Source: CAYXBG01 sp964463145
GTDB lineage: Bacteria; Acidobacteriota; UBA6911; RPQK01; CBDAPI01
Length of the DNA: 7,792 nt
Assembly (NCBI GenBank): GCA_964463145.1
Contig: CAYXBG010000079.1
Span: forward strand, 1 to 7,792
Direction of reading: 5' to 3'
The notes under the pieces are model-generated. The model searched no databases. It was not told where the DNA came from and saw only the letters and a program-made list of their open reading frames with translations. Of the stretch, positions 6,045-7,792 are shown one piece after another. Numbering within the stretch: position 1 is the stretch's first letter; each line of letters starts with the position of its first letter. The translations under genes and the position numbers were made by a program.

Positions 6045-6809
6045 TTGGCAAAAAACCTGACCAGAAAAGAAATAACTGAGGACTCAATCCGTCATTTCCT
6101 ACTCGAAGCCTATGAGTGGATAAGTACACACTTGGGGCTTCTCCTAGGAAGCTTGGGCGGCATAATTTTGCTGGCAATCTTATGGGCAACATTGCAATGG
6201 TATCAGGCAAGCCAGCTAGCTCGAGCCACCGCAGATTTTTCAGGGGCGCTAGCCACCTTTAATCAGCCCATAGTCACCCAGGAAGATGCAGAATCAAATC
6301 CAGAAATACAGCCATCTTCCTTCAGTACCGAGAAGGAACGCGACACGGAATCTCTAGTTCATTTCCAAAAAATCCATCATGACAATCCGGGATCGAAACT
6401 GGGCGACCTTAGCGGTTATTTTACAGGCCTGGCCCAAAGACGGCTTGGAGAAAAAGAAAAGGCTTTACAGATCTTTCAGGAAGTAGCTGAGACCGCTGCA
6501 GAACCAATACTCCAAGCACTAGCAGGTGATCAATTCGCACAGATCGCACTGGAGTTGGGAAAGAACAAAGAAGCACAAGAAGCCTGGAATCAAGTTCTGG
6601 AAAATTCCTCAACGCACTTGCCAAGGCTAGAAATTATGACCAACCTGGCACTCTCCTACGACGCAGTGGGGGCCAAGGACGATGCCTTGGAATGGTTCAA
6701 GAGAATCAAGTCAGAGTTCCCTCTAAGTCCCAACGCCGCGTCAATCGAAGCGCGTATTGTCTTACTGGAAGCCGAAGTTACAGAAACGACCAAAAACTCC
6801 CAGGAATAG
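6045..6809 (+). CDS. YfgM-like membrane-anchored TPR protein
   Basis: The 254-residue product has a cytoplasmic N-terminal helix (about 5-26), one transmembrane segment (about 30-50), and a soluble C-terminal part. A Ser/Glu-rich linker (about 76-104) is followed by roughly three TPR-like helical pairs near 119-150, 157-188 and 195-226. This layout fits the YfgM/TPR_21 family, in which the TPR domain faces the periplasm and, in E. coli, associates with the SecYEG translocon and PpiD. The function here is inferred. The start is TTG 6045, with GGAG 7 nt upstream; reading further upstream would translate the tRNA. It begins 19 nt after the tRNA-Arg CCA. Unlike E. coli yfgM it is not beside hisS, bamB or der. 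It converges on apt. Confidence 0.75.
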   Translation: MAKNLTRKEITEDSIRHFLLEAYEWISTHLGLLLGSLGGIILLAILWATLQWYQASQLARATADFSGALATFNQPIVTQEDAESNPEIQPSSFSTEKERDTESLVHFQKIHHDNPGSKLGDLSGYFTGLAQRRLGEKEKALQIFQEVAETAAEPILQALAGDQFAQIALELGKNKEAQEAWNQVLENSSTHLPRLEIMTNLALSYDAVGAKDDALEWFKRIKSEFPLSPNAASIEARIVLLEAEVTETTKNSQE

Positions 6810-6906
6810 CAATCTCGTTGATGCGCAAATAAATCCTAAAACGCAATCTGCCAGAAAATTGACAACATCGACAATGAAACTAGAGAGGTTCCTTCTGGAC
6901 TAGAGC
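6810..6906. other. Convergent intergenic gap (TPR gene / apt)
   Basis: The 97-bp gap lies between two convergent genes, where a two-way terminator would be expected. I find no strong stem with a T-run on either strand. The only longer-range pairing is CCAGAA (6851-6856) with TTCTGG (6893-6898), six bp across a 36-nt loop. A promoter-like TTGACA is present on the plus strand and is listed as a finding. Confidence 0.5.
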
Positions 6907-7422
6907 TTAGTACTGCAGTATTGAGACAATATCAACCCCATCTAACTTCTGTCTGCCATTAAGAAACTCAAGCTCTACTAGAAAGGCAGCAGCGACAACA
7001 TTTCCACCCAGTCGACGCACTAATTCTATTGTTGCCGCAGCCGTTCCACCGGTGGCTATCAGATCGTCAATGATCAGAACATTTTCTCCAGCGCTAATCG
7101 CGTCCTTATGGATTTCTAGCTCATCCTGACCATATTCCAAATCATAGGAAGCACTGATCGTCGCAGCCGGCAATTTGCCGGGTTTCCGGACAGGTACAAA
7201 TCCAGCACCGATACGCCGTGCTACTGTGGGAGCGAAAATAAACCCACGTGATTCGATACCAATCACCTTGTGAATACCAAGCCCCTCAAAGGGGTCGGTC
7301 AATTGTTTCAGCACCTCACTAAGACCCTGCACATCTTTTAGTAGGGTTGTCACGTCGTAGAAGAGAATGCCCTCCTTCGGAAAGTCAGGAACTTCGCGAA
7401 TTAGGCTCTTTAAATCATCCAT
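6907..7422 (-). CDS. apt: Adenine phosphoribosyltransferase
   Basis: This type I phosphoribosyltransferase salvages adenine by making AMP from adenine and PRPP in the cytoplasm. The 171 residues match the usual Apt length. The PRPP-binding loop VLIIDDLIATGGTA spans 115-128, with the two acidic residues Asp119-Asp120. Other family landmarks are the N-terminal RxxPDFPKEGILFYDVTTLL region (9-28), ESRGFIFA (57-64), the RKPGKLP segment (79-85) and the flexible-loop YGQDELEIH (97-105). ATG 7422 is preceded by GAGGTG about 6 nt away, which lies inside the last codons of acyP. Only 3 nt separate the two genes, so they are very probably co-transcribed and translationally linked. All key residues are intact. 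Confidence 0.97.
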   Translation of the reverse strand: MDDLKSLIREVPDFPKEGILFYDVTTLLKDVQGLSEVLKQLTDPFEGLGIHKVIGIESRGFIFAPTVARRIGAGFVPVRKPGKLPAATISASYDLEYGQDELEIHKDAISAGENVLIIDDLIATGGTAAATIELVRRLGGNVVAAAFLVELEFLNGRQKLDGVDIVSILQY

Positions 7423-7425
7423 AAC

Positions 7426-7722
7426 TTACACCTCTATTGAAAAATCAACATAATCACCAGGGATCAGTACCTGTATCTCTATTGATGAAACATTCCCCGA
7501 TGGTGGACCTTCATTCAATCTAGCTTCAAACTCTCTTAAAACAATTTGCTCCGCCTGAGCTACACACTTCACTCTTCCATCACTCAGATTACGAACCGAT
7601 CCTTTGACACCTAGCCTGAACGCCTCATGCAAAATAAAATAACGGAATCCCACACCCTGCACCTTGCCGCTAAGAATAAACTGCTGACACAAAATAACAG
7701 AGTCGCTAGTGGACGTCGTCAT
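7426..7722 (-). CDS. acyP: Acylphosphatase
   Basis: This small cytoplasmic enzyme hydrolyses the carboxyl-phosphate bond of acyl phosphates such as acetyl phosphate or carbamoyl phosphate; its physiological role in bacteria is unclear. The 98-residue product carries the acylphosphatase signature GKVQGVGFRYF (19-29) with catalytic Arg27, and SVRNLSDGRV (42-51) with catalytic Asn45. An extra N-terminal stretch of about 10 residues precedes the first strand. ATG 7722 lies only 14 nt after the encoded CCA of tRNA-Pro and has no recognisable Shine-Dalgarno sequence; TTG 7692 is a poorer alternative start, also without one. It is followed by apt after 3 nt. Confidence 0.95.
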   Translation of the reverse strand: MTTSTSDSVILCQQFILSGKVQGVGFRYFILHEAFRLGVKGSVRNLSDGRVKCVAQAEQIVLREFEARLNEGPPSGNVSSIEIQVLIPGDYVDFSIEV

Positions 7723-7736
7723 CAGAACAAATGTCG

Positions 7737-7792
<56 letters not shown>

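Noticed and set aside
5929..6210. A 93-codon minus-strand frame containing GRTRTCDTRVRNPLLYPAELQ
   Set aside because: It is the complement of tRNA-Arg in another frame, a well-known false ORF pattern.

Overview
This is an ordinary chromosomal housekeeping region from a Gram-negative-type bacterium. Base composition is intermediate (roughly 48 % GC by eye) and intergenic gaps are short. Protein signatures and gene order (DUF177/YceD, L32, FabD, FabG, ACP, FabF; FabG ending in a GGMYM tail; a 7TM-HD phosphohydrolase next door) suggest a deltaproteobacterial-type lineage such as Desulfobacterota, SAR324 or a relative. That placement is inference from gene content, not a measured phylogeny. I see no insertion sequence, phage, CRISPR array, origin or defence gene.

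Right to left on the minus strand, the window opens with a partial tRNA-Pro(CGG), followed 14 nt later by acylphosphatase (acyP) and then adenine phosphoribosyltransferase (apt). Converging on them from the plus strand is tRNA-Arg(CCU), followed 19 nt later by a one-TM, TPR-containing YfgM-like membrane protein. Diverging from tRNA-Arg on the minus strand is a dGTPase-family HD hydrolase (dgt). A promoter-like gap leads into the main block: DUF177/YceD, rpmF (L32), fabD, fabG, acpP, fabF. A last minus-strand gene runs off the left edge and encodes the N-terminus of a PgpH/YqfF-like 7TM-HD phosphohydrolase.

The fab block supplies most of the type II fatty-acid elongation machinery. FabD loads malonyl onto ACP, FabF condenses, FabG reduces the 3-keto group, and ACP carries the chain. 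plsX and fabH, which commonly sit between rpmF and fabD in this neighbourhood, are absent; only 43 bp separate the two genes. Tight spacing and an 8-nt fabD/fabG overlap point to one transcript, probably started at a TTGACA promoter upstream of the DUF177 gene. A 12-bp perfect palindrome overlaps its -10 region. A short hairpin can pair with part of the acpP Shine-Dalgarno sequence.

Three genes (fabF, dgt and the TPR gene) are best read from TTG starts. Reading the dgt and TPR frames upstream into tRNA-Arg gives spurious N-terminal extensions. I did not find a previously undescribed system; the findings are modest regulatory and gene-order observations.
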